Shown: positions 8,706 through 17,756, counted from the first letter of the stretch. The stretch: 64,000 nucleotides of DNA from Clostridium_AD sp050717535 (GCF_050717535.1 NZ_JBOITM010000085.1:1-64000); one strand, 5' to 3'. The notes: generated by a model from the sequence alone, not told the origin. Made by a program: numbers and translations.

Positions 8706-8829
8706 TTAGTCCTCCTAATATACAATTATATACATTTTAATTATATTCTAATATTTAGAAAATATCAATTATTAAGATATAGTGTTTTATGTGATGTCAA
8801 AATATAAGTAGTATTTTCAGTGTTGAAAA

Positions 8830-8857
8830 TAAAAACCCCACGCCTTAAGACGTGGGA
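8830..8857 (-). terminator. Terminator of the GT2 gene
   Basis: CCCACG (8837-8842) pairs with CGTGGG (8851-8856) around CCTTAAGA; on the minus strand the stem is followed by TTTTTATTTTC. Confidence 0.8.
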
Positions 8858-8867
8858 TTGTTTTATG

Positions 8868-9896
8868 CTAATTATTCAGAGCTGAGATTTTTGAAGTAGA
8901 TTTTAAGTGATATATTTCAGAAGCTCTAGATGTTTTTAAATTATCACTTTTGTTAAGTTCCTCATGGCTTATAGTACTTTCTACTATATATAGTGGCCTG
9001 TTTTTACCTTCATCAGAAATTCTTGCAATATACTCACCCATAATAGCAAAAAAGCAAGATATTATTCCAAACATCATTAAGTTAATGCCTAGGATTAGTC
9101 CTAGACTTAGTAGGCTAGTGTGGTTAACCATGGAGGTTATGATATTACTAATTAATGTGACAGTACCTATAAAACCAGTAAATCCACCAAAGTAGCCAGC
9201 TAGAACTAATGGTTTATAAGAGAAAGAAGTTATGCCATCAAAAGCTAATTTCATCATTTTCTTTAGTGAATATTTAGTTTCACCAGCAAATCTTTCCTTA
9301 CGTGAAAATTCTACAAAGGTTTGTTTATATCCAACCCAACTAACTAAACCTCGTATATATCTATTTTTTTCTGGTAATGAATTTAGCGCATCACATACTT
9401 TTCTATCTATAAGTCTAAAATCTCCGGTATCAACAGGTATATCGATTGTTGTCATGCTTTTTAGTAATCTATAATAAGATTTAGCAGTGAATTTTTTGAA
9501 GAAGGTTTCACCTTCTCGCTTAATTCTTTTTCCATAAACAACATCATAGCCTTGTTTCCATTTTTTAGCCATTTCTAAAATAGCTTCTGGAGGATCTTGA
9601 AGGTCTGCATCTATTACAATAATAGCATCACCCAAAGCCACGTTCATTCCTGCAGTTATTGCAGCTTGATGCCCAAAGTTTCTTGAAAAATTTATAAGCT
9701 TTATACTCTTATCTTTTCTACATATATCTTCTATCATTTCCCTTGTTCTGTCTGAACTTCCATCATTAACAAATAGAATTTCATATGCTTCAATTGTGCG
9801 ATCCATTACGGATTTTAATCTACAATAGCTTTCATTTATTACAAGTTCTTCATTATACAAAGGTACCACTAAAGAATAAACAATTCCATTGGTCAT
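8868..9896 (-). CDS. GT2 polyprenyl-phosphate glycosyltransferase (GtrB/CsbB/YkcC type)
   Basis: Family 2 glycosyltransferase of the dolichyl-phosphate-mannose-synthase type, moving a sugar from a nucleotide donor to undecaprenyl phosphate on the inner membrane face. Motifs: SLVVPLYNEE at the start, nucleotide-binding DADLQDPPE near residue 98, KRIKREGETFFKK, and VDTGDFRLIDRKV. Two C-terminal membrane helices lie near residues 230-305, then a polar tail. GGAGGG is spaced correctly for the ATG at 9896; the longer GTG start at 9914 is less likely. Such enzymes work with a GtrA flippase (one is at 29.4 kb) and a GT-C transferase (13.9-17.6 kb). An 11-bp-spaced TCACA repeat lies about 90-105 bp upstream. 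Confidence 0.9.
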   Translation of the reverse strand: MTNGIVYSLVVPLYNEELVINESYCRLKSVMDRTIEAYEILFVNDGSSDRTREMIEDICRKDKSIKLINFSRNFGHQAAITAGMNVALGDAIIVIDADLQDPPEAILEMAKKWKQGYDVVYGKRIKREGETFFKKFTAKSYYRLLKSMTTIDIPVDTGDFRLIDRKVCDALNSLPEKNRYIRGLVSWVGYKQTFVEFSRKERFAGETKYSLKKMMKLAFDGITSFSYKPLVLAGYFGGFTGFIGTVTLISNIITSMVNHTSLLSLGLILGINLMMFGIISCFFAIMGEYIARISDEGKNRPLYIVESTISHEELNKSDNLKTSRASEIYHLKSTSKISALNN

Positions 9897-9984
9897 ATTT
9901 ATCATTCCCTCCACATTAATTTGTTACTGCAACTCTATAATTAAAATTATAGGGTCAAATTGTATCAGTAGTATCAAATTAATA

Positions 9985-10000
9985 TGTGAACTTTATGTGA
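9985..10000 (-). promoter_or_regulatory. Direct repeat, probable response-regulator box before the GT2 gene
   Basis: On the minus strand TCACA occurs at 10000-9996 and again at 9989-9985, exactly 11 bp apart, as in TCACATAAAGTTCACATA. It is followed by TTTGATACTAC, shared with the box before the GT39 operon. One-turn spacing is typical for OmpR-family regulators. Confidence 0.55.
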
Positions 10001-10010
10001 GACTATTATT

Positions 10011-10385
10011 TTAGTTGTTTAAAACAATAGACCATTTTCCATTCTTATCTTTTAAAACATTTATATTTACAATCCCATCCTTATTAAAATCAGAAGTAAA
10101 TTCACTGCTAAGAGTACTTTGGTTATTTTTATCTTCGAATTCTACTTTATAAGTACAATTTTCTTGTACACCCATATCAAAATATGAATGCTGGTTAGAC
10201 TTTAGATAACTATCAATAAAGTCAGCTTTATCAACTCTTTGAATGGCTATATTGGTAATAATCTCAGAACTTTTATTTGCTATAATCAAATTAGTCTGCA
10301 TGTGTTTTTCAGAACAGGAAGATAATAAAAGTGTCATAATTATGCAACCTAATATGGTTAGATATGATATGCTTTTCATTTTCAT
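10011..10385 (-). CDS. Small lipoprotein of unknown function
   Basis: 124 aa with a type II signal peptide: KMKS, an apolar stretch, then the lipobox LLSSC (Cys about 24). The mature part is polar and would sit on the outer face of the membrane. No domain is recognised. Either of two close Met codons could start it (10385 or 10379); AGGA precedes both. It lies between the GT2 gene and the ABC permease, all on the minus strand, but about 140 bp from the permease, so co-transcription is uncertain. Confidence 0.75.
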   Translation of the reverse strand: MKMKSISYLTILGCIIMTLLLSSCSEKHMQTNLIIANKSSEIITNIAIQRVDKADFIDSYLKSNQHSYFDMGVQENCTYKVEFEDKNNQSTLSSEFTSDFNKDGIVNINVLKDKNGKWSIVLNN

Positions 10386-10527
10386 CCATTCCTTTCAAAT
10401 ATTATAATATAGTATTGAAGTTAAATTTTGAATATATGAATTTTTCTTATTTTCTCAATGATCTTTGATATTTAATAAAAGTAATACTAAAATGAATAGT
10501 ACGTTTGTTGCTAAAAGTTATTTATAA

Positions 10528-11589
10528 TTATTTTGTTGATGAGAGAAACTTAAGTAAGAGCTTGGATATAAAATAGCCTATAATAGTGAAAAGAGAGGCC
10601 CAAATCGCAAATAATCCTAACCTTTCGCTTTCCAAAGTTAAACCAGCTAAAAGCCCTGAGCATATTGAAACACCACAGATAAATACAGGTTTTAAATTTT
10701 TAAAGACTATTAGTCTTAAATTATATTCTAAATTTCTCTTTTTATAGGATACATAGGATAAGTACAAAAATAAACAAGTTAATATAAAAAGTACTAATAG
10801 CTTTAACTTATAATTTGTATAATAGAAAGTCCTATACATATCTTTATTACTATTTTCTTCTGTATTAATCCAGATCTGCCCAGGTGAATTATAAATATAA
10901 ATATTTAGCCACTTATGTAGCCAATCTCCGATTTTATTAAAAGCAAAATACCCTAAATTCATAATATGGTATTTTATAATTATGCGCAGTGATGCCAGTG
11001 TTATAAGGTAGGGCACTATAAGTATAATTGCACCAACTACACCGGATACAATGCTATTTCCCATAACTGTCTGTACTAGCATCATAAAAGTAAAAATGCA
11101 AATGTACTGAAATGTATCCATAAAAAACCATTTAACTATATCAGAGTATGGATTTAAAGTTGTATCAAGGCCATTAATATTTGCAAAATAAAACAAGCTT
11201 AAAATTATATATGTTACTACAAAACTTATAAGTAGACTTAGTACCCCAATAATCCATTTATTAAGTATTATATCTTTTCTTGTAAAGGGCATAGAAGCTA
11301 TAAAACCTTGAGTTTCGCTGGTTTTCTCTCCTATAAATAAAATTATGGCGAGCATTACTACAGCAAATATCATTACGTTAGAATAAGTAGTCCGAACATA
11401 AAGTCCATTATTGAACCATCTATCAGTCCATACTTTACCATTTTGTTGCAAACATATTTTATTCTGATTTAATACTAATATAACCCCATAAACCTTATAA
11501 TATAAAAGTATGAAAATAGTTAAAAGGGTTACCCACCTTACATTTATCCATTCCTTATAGAAAAGTGCCTTATTTATTATTTTATTCAT
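10528..11589 (-). CDS. ABC transporter permease, YtrC/D-like ABC-2 type
   Basis: 353 aa with about six to seven membrane helices and a long extracytoplasmic loop between the first two; the segment LFIGEKTSETQGFIASMPFTRKD is typical of ABC-2 permeases of the Ytr/Bcr type. Its start overlaps the stop of the ATPase gene by 8 nt, and GGAGGG lies in the ATPase tail, so the two are translationally coupled and form one complex. Substrate unknown. Regulators of this kind in Bacillus respond to cell-wall antibiotics, which suggests an envelope-stress role. Confidence 0.85.
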   Translation of the reverse strand: MNKIINKALFYKEWINVRWVTLLTIFILLYYKVYGVILVLNQNKICLQQNGKVWTDRWFNNGLYVRTTYSNVMIFAVVMLAIILFIGEKTSETQGFIASMPFTRKDIILNKWIIGVLSLLISFVVTYIILSLFYFANINGLDTTLNPYSDIVKWFFMDTFQYICIFTFMMLVQTVMGNSIVSGVVGAIILIVPYLITLASLRIIIKYHIMNLGYFAFNKIGDWLHKWLNIYIYNSPGQIWINTEENSNKDMYRTFYYTNYKLKLLVLFILTCLFLYLSYVSYKKRNLEYNLRLIVFKNLKPVFICGVSICSGLLAGLTLESERLGLFAIWASLFTIIGYFISKLLLKFLSSTK

Positions 11590-12472
11590 TTTTACCCTCC
11601 TCTTCTACGAAATATATAAACATATCCTCAAGGCTCATATCTAAAATTTCTATAAAGTCAGCCCCCAGGTCATAAAGCTTTTGTTCAAAGTCACTTGTGT
11701 AATTTTTAGTAACTATGTAATTTACTCTACCTATAGTTTCAACCTTAATTACACCATCAAGAGAAGAGAGAGTTTTATTTATATCAGCTGCATCTTTAAA
11801 TACTACTTGAATTTTTTTTAGACTATTTTTAGCTTCTTCTATAGAACCCATAAGTTTTATTTCACCATTTTTAATTATTGCTATATTATCACATATTCTC
11901 TCGATATGATCTAAATGATGTGAGGAAATAAATACAGTTACATCTCTTGATGCGACTTCATCTACAATGATGGACATTATTTCTTTTTTAATTACAGGAT
12001 CAAGACCGGATGTGGGTTCGTCAAGTATTAGAATGTCAGGTTTTATGCTCAGGTTTAAAAGTATAGAAACTCTCATTTTCATGCCTTTGGAAAGTTCCCT
12101 TATTCTTCTATTTACAGGAATTTTAAATTTTATATTAAGTTCATTAAATCTCTCCTGTGAAAAATCATTATAGGCTTTCTTATAAAATTTTAAGAGCTCT
12201 TTTACTTTGAAAGATGAAAAATATTGATTTTCATCGGATACATAACCTATCCTCTGTTTAACACTATTATTATCAAAAACCTCTTCACCACCTATTAAAA
12301 TACTGCCTTCATCAATTCTGTAAATACCTGTTAGGCATTTTATAAGTGTAGTCTTACCCGCACCGTTTTCACCGATTATTCCAAATATACTCCCCTTATT
12401 TACATTAAGATTAACATTTTTTAGAATATACCTATCGTCTATCCTCATGCTCACATTTTTTATATCTATCAA
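11582..12472 (-). CDS. ABC transporter ATP-binding protein, YtrB-like
   Basis: 296-aa nucleotide-binding subunit. Walker A GENGAGKTTL near residue 34, signature LSKGMKMRVS near 129, Walker B ILILDEPTSGLD near 150, and the switch His in SSHHLDHIE. The remaining ~80 C-terminal residues form the extra domain common in this subgroup. The start is TTG at 12472, preceded by a GGGGGGTG run. It is the middle gene of the regulator-ATPase-permease operon controlled by the operator at 12.94 kb. Confidence 0.92.
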   Translation of the reverse strand: MIDIKNVSMRIDDRYILKNVNLNVNKGSIFGIIGENGAGKTTLIKCLTGIYRIDEGSILIGGEEVFDNNSVKQRIGYVSDENQYFSSFKVKELLKFYKKAYNDFSQERFNELNIKFKIPVNRRIRELSKGMKMRVSILLNLSIKPDILILDEPTSGLDPVIKKEIMSIIVDEVASRDVTVFISSHHLDHIERICDNIAIIKNGEIKLMGSIEEAKNSLKKIQVVFKDAADINKTLSSLDGVIKVETIGRVNYIVTKNYTSDFEQKLYDLGADFIEILDMSLEDMFIYFVEEEGKNE

Positions 12473-12506
12473 GATGACACCCCCCCATTCTATAAATTTC
12501 TAATAG

Positions 12507-12887
12507 TTAAAACTCGTTATAAATTTCATTCATTATATTAATTAACTTATCCTTATCAACTCCTATATAATGTGCTTCTATAATTATTTTCTTCATATGT
12601 TCTCTAATTTCTTTCAACTTTTCTTCATCCATTACAGGTTGAAAATTTTCTACTACAAAGGTTCCTTTTCCTCGTATAACTTCAATTGCTTTCATTCGCT
12701 CTAACTCATTATAGGCTTTGCTTATAGTATTAGGATTGATTGTTATAAGTGAAGCAAGTTCACGTACAGAAGGCAGTTTATCTCCCGGTTTTAATATTCC
12801 TTTTAATATATTTTCCTTTATCTTCTCAATAATCTGCTCATAAATAGGTTTACTGCTTCTGCTATCGATATTTATCAAGGGGTTCAC
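12507..12887 (-). CDS. ytrA: GntR-family repressor, YtrA subfamily
   Basis: 126 aa with an N-terminal winged helix (GDKLPSVRELASLITINPNT, then ISKAYNELERMKAIEV and RGKGTFVV) and only a short C-terminal dimerisation part, the hallmark of the YtrA subfamily. It is the first gene of the operon with the ATPase and permease. The start is GTG 12887 or, with better spacing from AAGGTG, TTG 12878. A large palindrome overlapping its own promoter implies autorepression. Confidence 0.88.
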   Translation of the reverse strand: MNPLINIDSRSSKPIYEQIIEKIKENILKGILKPGDKLPSVRELASLITINPNTISKAYNELERMKAIEVIRGKGTFVVENFQPVMDEEKLKEIREHMKKIIIEAHYIGVDKDKLINIMNEIYNEF

Positions 12888-12933
12888 CTTCTTTCAAACA
12901 ATTAATTTTCTTTTTTATTTGAGATATGTGTAT

Positions 12934-12962
12934 TATGTGTACTACTTCATGTAGTACACATA
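12934..12962 (-). promoter_or_regulatory. Operator palindrome of the ytrA-like operon
   Basis: Twelve-bp perfect arms around TTCAT (12946-12950). It contains TGTGTA, 13 bp, then TACACA, which matches the YtrA-type operator pattern (half-sites GTGTA and TACAC separated by 13 bp) known from Bacillus. It begins 2 bp downstream of the -10 box, so bound repressor would block transcription start. Confidence 0.85.
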
Positions 12963-12964
12963 TA

Positions 12965-12993
12965 AATATAGTACAATAGATTTACATTGTCAA
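12965..12993 (-). promoter_or_regulatory. Promoter of the ytrA-like operon
   Basis: TTGACA (12993-12988), 17-nt spacer, TATATT (12970-12965) on the minus strand, a near-consensus SigA promoter immediately followed by the operator. Confidence 0.8.
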
Positions 12994-13146
12994 GTGTGAT
13001 TTGTGAAATATTACAATATTTATAATGGAATAATTAATTAAGATGCTCCTTTTTAGGATTAAAAACAGTTGAGTAGAATAGAATATTTTAAGTGGATAAT
13101 TTTTTCGAAAGCATATTGAATAATATATCTCAGGAGATGATTAGTT

Positions 13147-13602
13147 TTGAGTTCTAATATTATTTTATTGATAATTCTCGCTGCTGCCATATTTGGAAAG
13201 GCTAATTCAGTTGCTATCGCTACATGTTTATTGCTTATGCTAAAACTCTTAGGACTAGACAGATATGTATATCCGGTTATAGAAAAAAATGGAATTACAG
13301 GGGGACTTATATTTCTTATAGCCGCTATAATGATACCTATTGCAAGTGGACGCATTACAACAGATAATATAAAAAACGTATTTACATCCTGGATAGGTAT
13401 AACAGCCCTAGTTCTTTCGTTCTTAACAACATATTTAAGTGGACAAGGATTGAACTATCTTACTGTTCAGGGACATAGCGATATTATGCCTGCTATGATA
13501 ATAGGTGCAGTTGCTGCGGCAGCTTTTTTAGGAGGGGTACCTGTGGGACCACTTATTACATCAGGGATGGTAGCTTTATTTGCAAAGATGATCCATAAAT
13601 AA
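13147..13602 (+). CDS. DUF441 (UPF0756) membrane protein
   Basis: 151 aa, four to five predicted membrane helices almost end to end. The pattern GKANSVAIATCLLLMLKLLG near the start and GGVPVGPLITSGMVA near the end is that of the DUF441/UPF0756 family (YtwI-like), whose function is unknown. The start is TTG at 13147 with AGGAG about 10 nt upstream; the first residues SSNIILLIILAAA fit family N-termini. Monocistronic, closed by a strong terminator. Confidence 0.88.
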   Translation: MSSNIILLIILAAAIFGKANSVAIATCLLLMLKLLGLDRYVYPVIEKNGITGGLIFLIAAIMIPIASGRITTDNIKNVFTSWIGITALVLSFLTTYLSGQGLNYLTVQGHSDIMPAMIIGAVAAAAFLGGVPVGPLITSGMVALFAKMIHK

Positions 13603-13633
13603 AAGCCTTGGTTTTAAAAAAACCAAGGCTTTT
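13602..13633 (+). terminator. Terminator of the DUF441 gene
   Basis: AAAAGCCTTGGTTTT pairs with AAACCAAGGCTTTT, followed by a T-rich stretch. Confidence 0.85.
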
Positions 13634-13779
13634 ATTTCTTACATATGCTTAAGCATAGACATCTATTTTATTTTTAGTAGAATTTGTAATAGCTTTTAAT
13701 TTTTATGATCTTTATTTTCTAAAGTTTTCCTATAATTTAAATTATAATTGTCAATTGTTGCATTAATATAAAATAAATA

Positions 13780-13795
13780 TGTAAACATTATGTGA
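13780..13795 (-). promoter_or_regulatory. Orphan copy of the TCACA-repeat promoter region
   Basis: On the minus strand TCACATAATGTTTACATA (TCACA then TTACA, 11 bp apart) is followed by a region ending in TTGACA, in the same arrangement as before the GT2 gene. It points away from the GT-C gene at 13878 into the space before the DUF441 terminator, where there is no minus-strand gene. It may be the relic of a lost regulon member. Confidence 0.35.
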
Positions 13796-13877
13796 TAACA
13801 CAAAGCAAAAACAACCGATGAGTTGTTGGCTGTTTTAAAGGGAGATAATCTTATATTATATCTTGTAGCTAGAATAA

Positions 13878-15035
13878 TTACTTTGAAGGTAGTTCCTTCT
13901 TTTCGTTAATAAGGTGAAGTCTAAATGAGTACAGTAAATCAATTATAACTATAAACAACACTATAGAAAGATCAATTATAGAATCCGTTCCTGTATTATA
14001 TAAAAATGGGAGATAACACAAAAGGGATACTAGAGGTATTATTATAGCTATATAAAATTTCTTTGGAAAACAAAATGCATATAATAGTGAAATTACATCG
14101 GCCATGAAGAAATATCTCTCATGCATTCTTGGTAATAAAAAGGGTACTATAACAGCTAACAATAATGATAGTTCTATAACATTTTCATACTTAATAACTT
14201 TTATATATTTAACACTTACAAAAAGGATAATAAGTACAACTGCAAAGGTAAATAATATTCCAATATAACCTACGAGAGTTGTATCGCTAAACAATTTACT
14301 AGGAATCCATTGATATATTGAGGGTGCGTTATAAGTTAAATTTTTATATTCGCCAGATTGAGTAGCATAAGTTAGCAAAATATCTTTAAGTGGTTTACCT
14401 ACAATTAAGCTAGGTATATTTATAACCAAATAAGATATGGGTATAAGCAATAGATGATATATTTTAATTTTTTTCTTGAACAATAAAATTCCAAACAATG
14501 GCAGTAAAAAAATTGCTTGTAGTTTGAAGGATAGTGCAATTCCATAAAATATTATTGATGTAACTGGTTTTTCACATAGAATATAATAGATAGAACCAAT
14601 AACAAAGGCAGTAAATATTATATCGCATTGCGCCCATACAGAGCCGTTAAATATAACCGTTGGAATTATAAGTACAAGTCCAAAAGATAGATAGTCTAAT
14701 TTTTCATTTTTATATTTTATATTAACAATTTTCATAATATAAAGTGCAGTTATTAATTCAAAAACAAAAGATAACATTTTTACATAGAATAAGGTGTTTA
14801 TATTTGTATAAGTGCCTATTGTTAATAAATATAGATAGGGCTGTGTGTAATCACCCATTGCATTTTTTAAAGCAATAAAGCCACCATCTGCTTTTATAGT
14901 ATCAAACCATTTACTTACAAAGGAATTATAGTCTCCACTCATAAAAGGTAAACCTGGAATTCTAATAAGTATGGCAACCCATATAATAAAAGCTAATATA
15001 ACAAATTTTTTAAAGAATCTTTTATTGTTATTCAT
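13878..15035 (-). CDS. GT-C fold membrane glycosyltransferase (GT87/mannosyltransferase-like)
   Basis: 385 aa with about ten to eleven membrane helices. The first external loop carries an acidic motif (SGDYNSFVSKWFD, near residue 33) as expected for the catalytic Asp of GT-C enzymes using polyprenyl-phosphate sugars, and HERYFF lies near residue 310. GGAGG precedes the ATG. It is the last gene of the operon GT39, 76-aa protein, GT-C, with only 14 nt to the gene before it. The sugar and acceptor are unknown; a cell-surface polymer is the likely target. Confidence 0.8.
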   Translation of the reverse strand: MNNNKRFFKKFVILAFIIWVAILIRIPGLPFMSGDYNSFVSKWFDTIKADGGFIALKNAMGDYTQPYLYLLTIGTYTNINTLFYVKMLSFVFELITALYIMKIVNIKYKNEKLDYLSFGLVLIIPTVIFNGSVWAQCDIIFTAFVIGSIYYILCEKPVTSIIFYGIALSFKLQAIFLLPLFGILLFKKKIKIYHLLLIPISYLVINIPSLIVGKPLKDILLTYATQSGEYKNLTYNAPSIYQWIPSKLFSDTTLVGYIGILFTFAVVLIILFVSVKYIKVIKYENVIELSLLLAVIVPFLLPRMHERYFFMADVISLLYAFCFPKKFYIAIIIPLVSLLCYLPFLYNTGTDSIIDLSIVLFIVIIDLLYSFRLHLINEKKELPSK

Positions 15036-15049
15036 AAATTTCCTCCAAC

Positions 15050-15280
15050 TTAGTTCTCTGGTTTCTTGAAATCTCCATTTGAAGAACCTCCTTCAGGTTT
15101 ATTACCATCATTTTTTTGGAATCCATGATGAGACATTGTACCATTTCCCTTTCGAGATGAATTATTATTTACGGCATGGGATGTGGTATATTTGTATGCA
15201 AACAAAAGGGTTCCTATCATAACTGAGAGAGTTAACATAACTGCTAAGGTTGAGGTTAATATATTTTTACTTATTTTCAT
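15050..15280 (-). CDS. Small anchored protein with a polar Gly/Asn/Ser-rich tail
   Basis: 76 aa: one N-terminal membrane helix or uncleaved signal (residues 7-30), then an external tail rich in Asn, Gly, Ser, His and Lys. I know no named family. It sits between the GT39 gene and the GT-C gene in one operon, and its tail composition resembles the low-complexity insert of the GT39 enzyme. It could be an accessory subunit or the acceptor of the sugar; both are guesses. GAGG precedes the ATG at good spacing. Confidence 0.7.
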   Translation of the reverse strand: MKISKNILTSTLAVMLTLSVMIGTLLFAYKYTTSHAVNNNSSRKGNGTMSHHGFQKNDGNKPEGGSSNGDFKKPEN

Positions 15281-15396
15281 GGTTTTATCCTCATCTTTCT
15301 TACTGTATTAAATTTTTCTATGGTTGTAGATTCTACATTAGTTATAGAATCGGCAACCATAGATTATTCATTTATATAAAATTGTGGTAATTGTTA

Positions 15397-17586
15397 TTAT
15401 TTTGTCGTAGTATCAGCGCCTTTTAAATCATATAAGGCTTGAGAATTTCCACCACCAAATTGCTGTGTTTTTGAATTTGCAGCTTTTGTGGTATCGCTAG
15501 TTTCGGCTGTTGTTGTTGCTTTTTTACTAGTTGTTGTTGCAGGTGAAGTTATTTCTTTATTAGTTGCAGTTGTAGAATCTTTCCATTTACTCTCTGCAAC
15601 AAGTTTACCAGCTGATTGAGCCCAGGTAATGATATCATCAGTAGATCCGCCACCCTGGCCGCTCACCATTACATATCTTACTTCGCCCTTATTAACTAAT
15701 TCCTTAAATTCTGCTAAGGTAAGTACTTTATCAGTTCCAAAGAATCCCCAAGTCATTACAGATTCATTGGTTTTAAGTATTATATCTGTTGCAACACCAT
15801 TAGTAGATGAAGTTACAAGGATATATTTCTCAGTTGTTTTATTAGTCTGTAAGAATTTTATTAATTTAGTATTATCAGAAGTACCTGAACCTCCCATATC
15901 TGAAGTTCCTTTTGTTCCACTAGTTATTAAACTTAAACCAGCAGATGGCATGCTTCCAGACATAGCATTAAACATTGTAGTAGCAGACCAAAACATAGGG
16001 GTTATTAAGAGCCCTATTAAGGCAGTAGATACTAATATTTTCGATAGTTTTTCATTTTTATTTTTTAATAGTTTAAGGATGATCATTGTAATTGAAGAAA
16101 CAAAACATAAAACAGCTAGTACAATCATTAAAATCTTAGGGATACTTGAAGTCTTATAATAATAAGATAAAATCAGTATCTGAACTAATCCATCTACAAT
16201 AAGTGCTACTGGTAAAATCCAAGATTTAATTCCTTTCCCTTTATGAAGTTCCCACATCGACACAATCCCAATTCCAGCAAGAGCTGCTATTGGTGGGGCA
16301 AGCATTGTTAAATAATAAGGATGAAATAAACCTGTGGTGAAGCTGAAATATATAAATTCAGGTATTAACCACATTGACCATAAAATTAAAGCCAATTTTT
16401 TTCTGTTATCAAAAGCAGGCTTAAGTTTTTCTTTTAATGCAGCTGCTATTAATCCGAATAGTGCAAGAGGGAAAAACCAAATTATCTGATCTGACAAACT
16501 ATTACTTGAAAATAATCTTGTAATACTAGATTTTTCTTGACCACCCATGTTACCACCGCCGCCGCCGTTAGATTTTCCACCTTGAGCTTGCCCACGTTGA
16601 CCACCTCCTGCAGGTGGTGTGCCACGTTGTCCAGTTCCAGTAGGAGGGGTACCTCCTTGTGTTGCGCTTTGAGTGATATTATCATTGGCAGTACTTTCTG
16701 AGGATGATGTTGCTGCATTGTTTCCAGTAGGAGGAGTTCCACCAGGCATTCCTTGAGTGTTACCACTGCTTGTGCCTTTAGTGCTACTACTACTTCCAAT
16801 TCCAAGTCGCTCTAGGCCGTTATGTCCAAATATAAGTTCTAGTTCTGAGTTATAAGTCGTACTGCTTCCTACGTAAGGCCTATTTGAAGCAGGTATTAAA
16901 TCTACCACTACTGCCCAAGAAAAAGAAACAACCAGCAGAACCAATGTTCCTGCAATAAGATGGATTATTCTCTTTTTAAGTGAAACTACACTCGAAAGAA
17001 TATAAGTTAAATATATAGCAGGAATTACCATGTATGCTTGAAGCATTTTTATATTGAAACCAATACCCACAATAGCTAAACTTATTAAAAGATATTTAAA
17101 TTTTCCTTTATCAGCTGCTATGGAAATAGCCCAGCATGCAAGTAGAAGAGTTAGAACAAGTAAATTATCGCAAGTGTTATTTCTGCTTACAGCAACAAAA
17201 ACTGGGGTCACTGCAAGAAATAATGCTGAAAGAAGACCAGCAACAGTTCCAAAGGATCTCTTAACAATAATGTATATTATTGCAACGGAGATTACTCCTG
17301 CAAGAGCCTGAGGAAGAAGAATGCTCCAGCCGCTAAATCCAAAGATTTTAGCGGAAATCGCTTGAAGCCAAAAACCTAGAGGGGGTTTATCAATAGTTAT
17401 AAAACTAGTTGGGTCAAAAGCTACAAAAAAGAAATTTTTCCAGCTCATAGTCATGCTTTTTACACCAGCAGCATAATACAGATTTGAATACCCCTGTATG
17501 CTTAAATTAGTAAAATTTAAGATTCCTGACAATAACAAGATTAATGATAATAATAGCTTATCTTTTGAAAGTTTTAATTTTTTCAT
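15397..17586 (-). CDS. GT39/ArnT-like glycosyltransferase, YkcB type
   Basis: About 729 aa. The N-terminal half is a PMT/ArnT-type domain: an acidic motif follows helix 1, and FDPTSFITIDKPPLGFW near residue 60 is the substrate-loop motif. Many membrane helices follow. Roughly residues 260-350 form a Gly/Thr/Pro/Gln-rich insert with TPPTG-like repeats. The extracellular C-terminus matches the YkcA/B-like C-terminal domain (KFLQTNKTTEKYILVTSS, YVMVSGQGGGSTDDI), ending in a Thr/Ser/Ala-rich tail. AGGAGC is spaced for ATG 17586; the frame to 17640 is an extension. It probably transfers a sugar from polyprenyl phosphate, delivered by GT2 and GtrA, to a surface polymer. A TCACA box lies about 160 bp upstream. 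Confidence 0.88.
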   Translation of the reverse strand: MKKLKLSKDKLLLSLILLLSGILNFTNLSIQGYSNLYYAAGVKSMTMSWKNFFFVAFDPTSFITIDKPPLGFWLQAISAKIFGFSGWSILLPQALAGVISVAIIYIIVKRSFGTVAGLLSALFLAVTPVFVAVSRNNTCDNLLVLTLLLACWAISIAADKGKFKYLLISLAIVGIGFNIKMLQAYMVIPAIYLTYILSSVVSLKKRIIHLIAGTLVLLVVSFSWAVVVDLIPASNRPYVGSSTTYNSELELIFGHNGLERLGIGSSSSTKGTSSGNTQGMPGGTPPTGNNAATSSSESTANDNITQSATQGGTPPTGTGQRGTPPAGGGQRGQAQGGKSNGGGGGNMGGQEKSSITRLFSSNSLSDQIIWFFPLALFGLIAAALKEKLKPAFDNRKKLALILWSMWLIPEFIYFSFTTGLFHPYYLTMLAPPIAALAGIGIVSMWELHKGKGIKSWILPVALIVDGLVQILILSYYYKTSSIPKILMIVLAVLCFVSSITMIILKLLKNKNEKLSKILVSTALIGLLITPMFWSATTMFNAMSGSMPSAGLSLITSGTKGTSDMGGSGTSDNTKLIKFLQTNKTTEKYILVTSSTNGVATDIILKTNESVMTWGFFGTDKVLTLAEFKELVNKGEVRYVMVSGQGGGSTDDIITWAQSAGKLVAESKWKDSTTATNKEITSPATTTSKKATTTAETSDTTKAANSKTQQFGGGNSQALYDLKGADTTTK

Positions 17587-17740
17587 TTTAATTAGCTCCT
17601 TTTTAAAATGAGTAATGAGAGGAATAACAGTCATTCTCATAAGTATTTAAATATAGTTTTAATATTAATCACAGGCACATTGTTTTAACTTTATAAATTA
17701 GATTATAAAGTTAAATTGTAGTAGTAGTATCAAATAATTG

Positions 17741-17756
17741 TGTGAGGATTGTGTGA
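17741..17756 (-). promoter_or_regulatory. Direct repeat, probable response-regulator box before the GT39 operon
   Basis: Minus strand TCACACAATCCTCACACAAT: two TCACACAA units exactly 11 bp apart (17756-17752 and 17745-17741), then TTTGATACTACT as before the GT2 gene. The two-component system that is the likely source of the regulator is the second gene set downstream on the map. Confidence 0.6.

Noticed and set aside
16482..16805. Minus-strand frame inside the GT39 gene
   Set aside because: Shifted reading of the low-complexity Gly/Thr/Pro insert; the GT39 frame is continuous across it.
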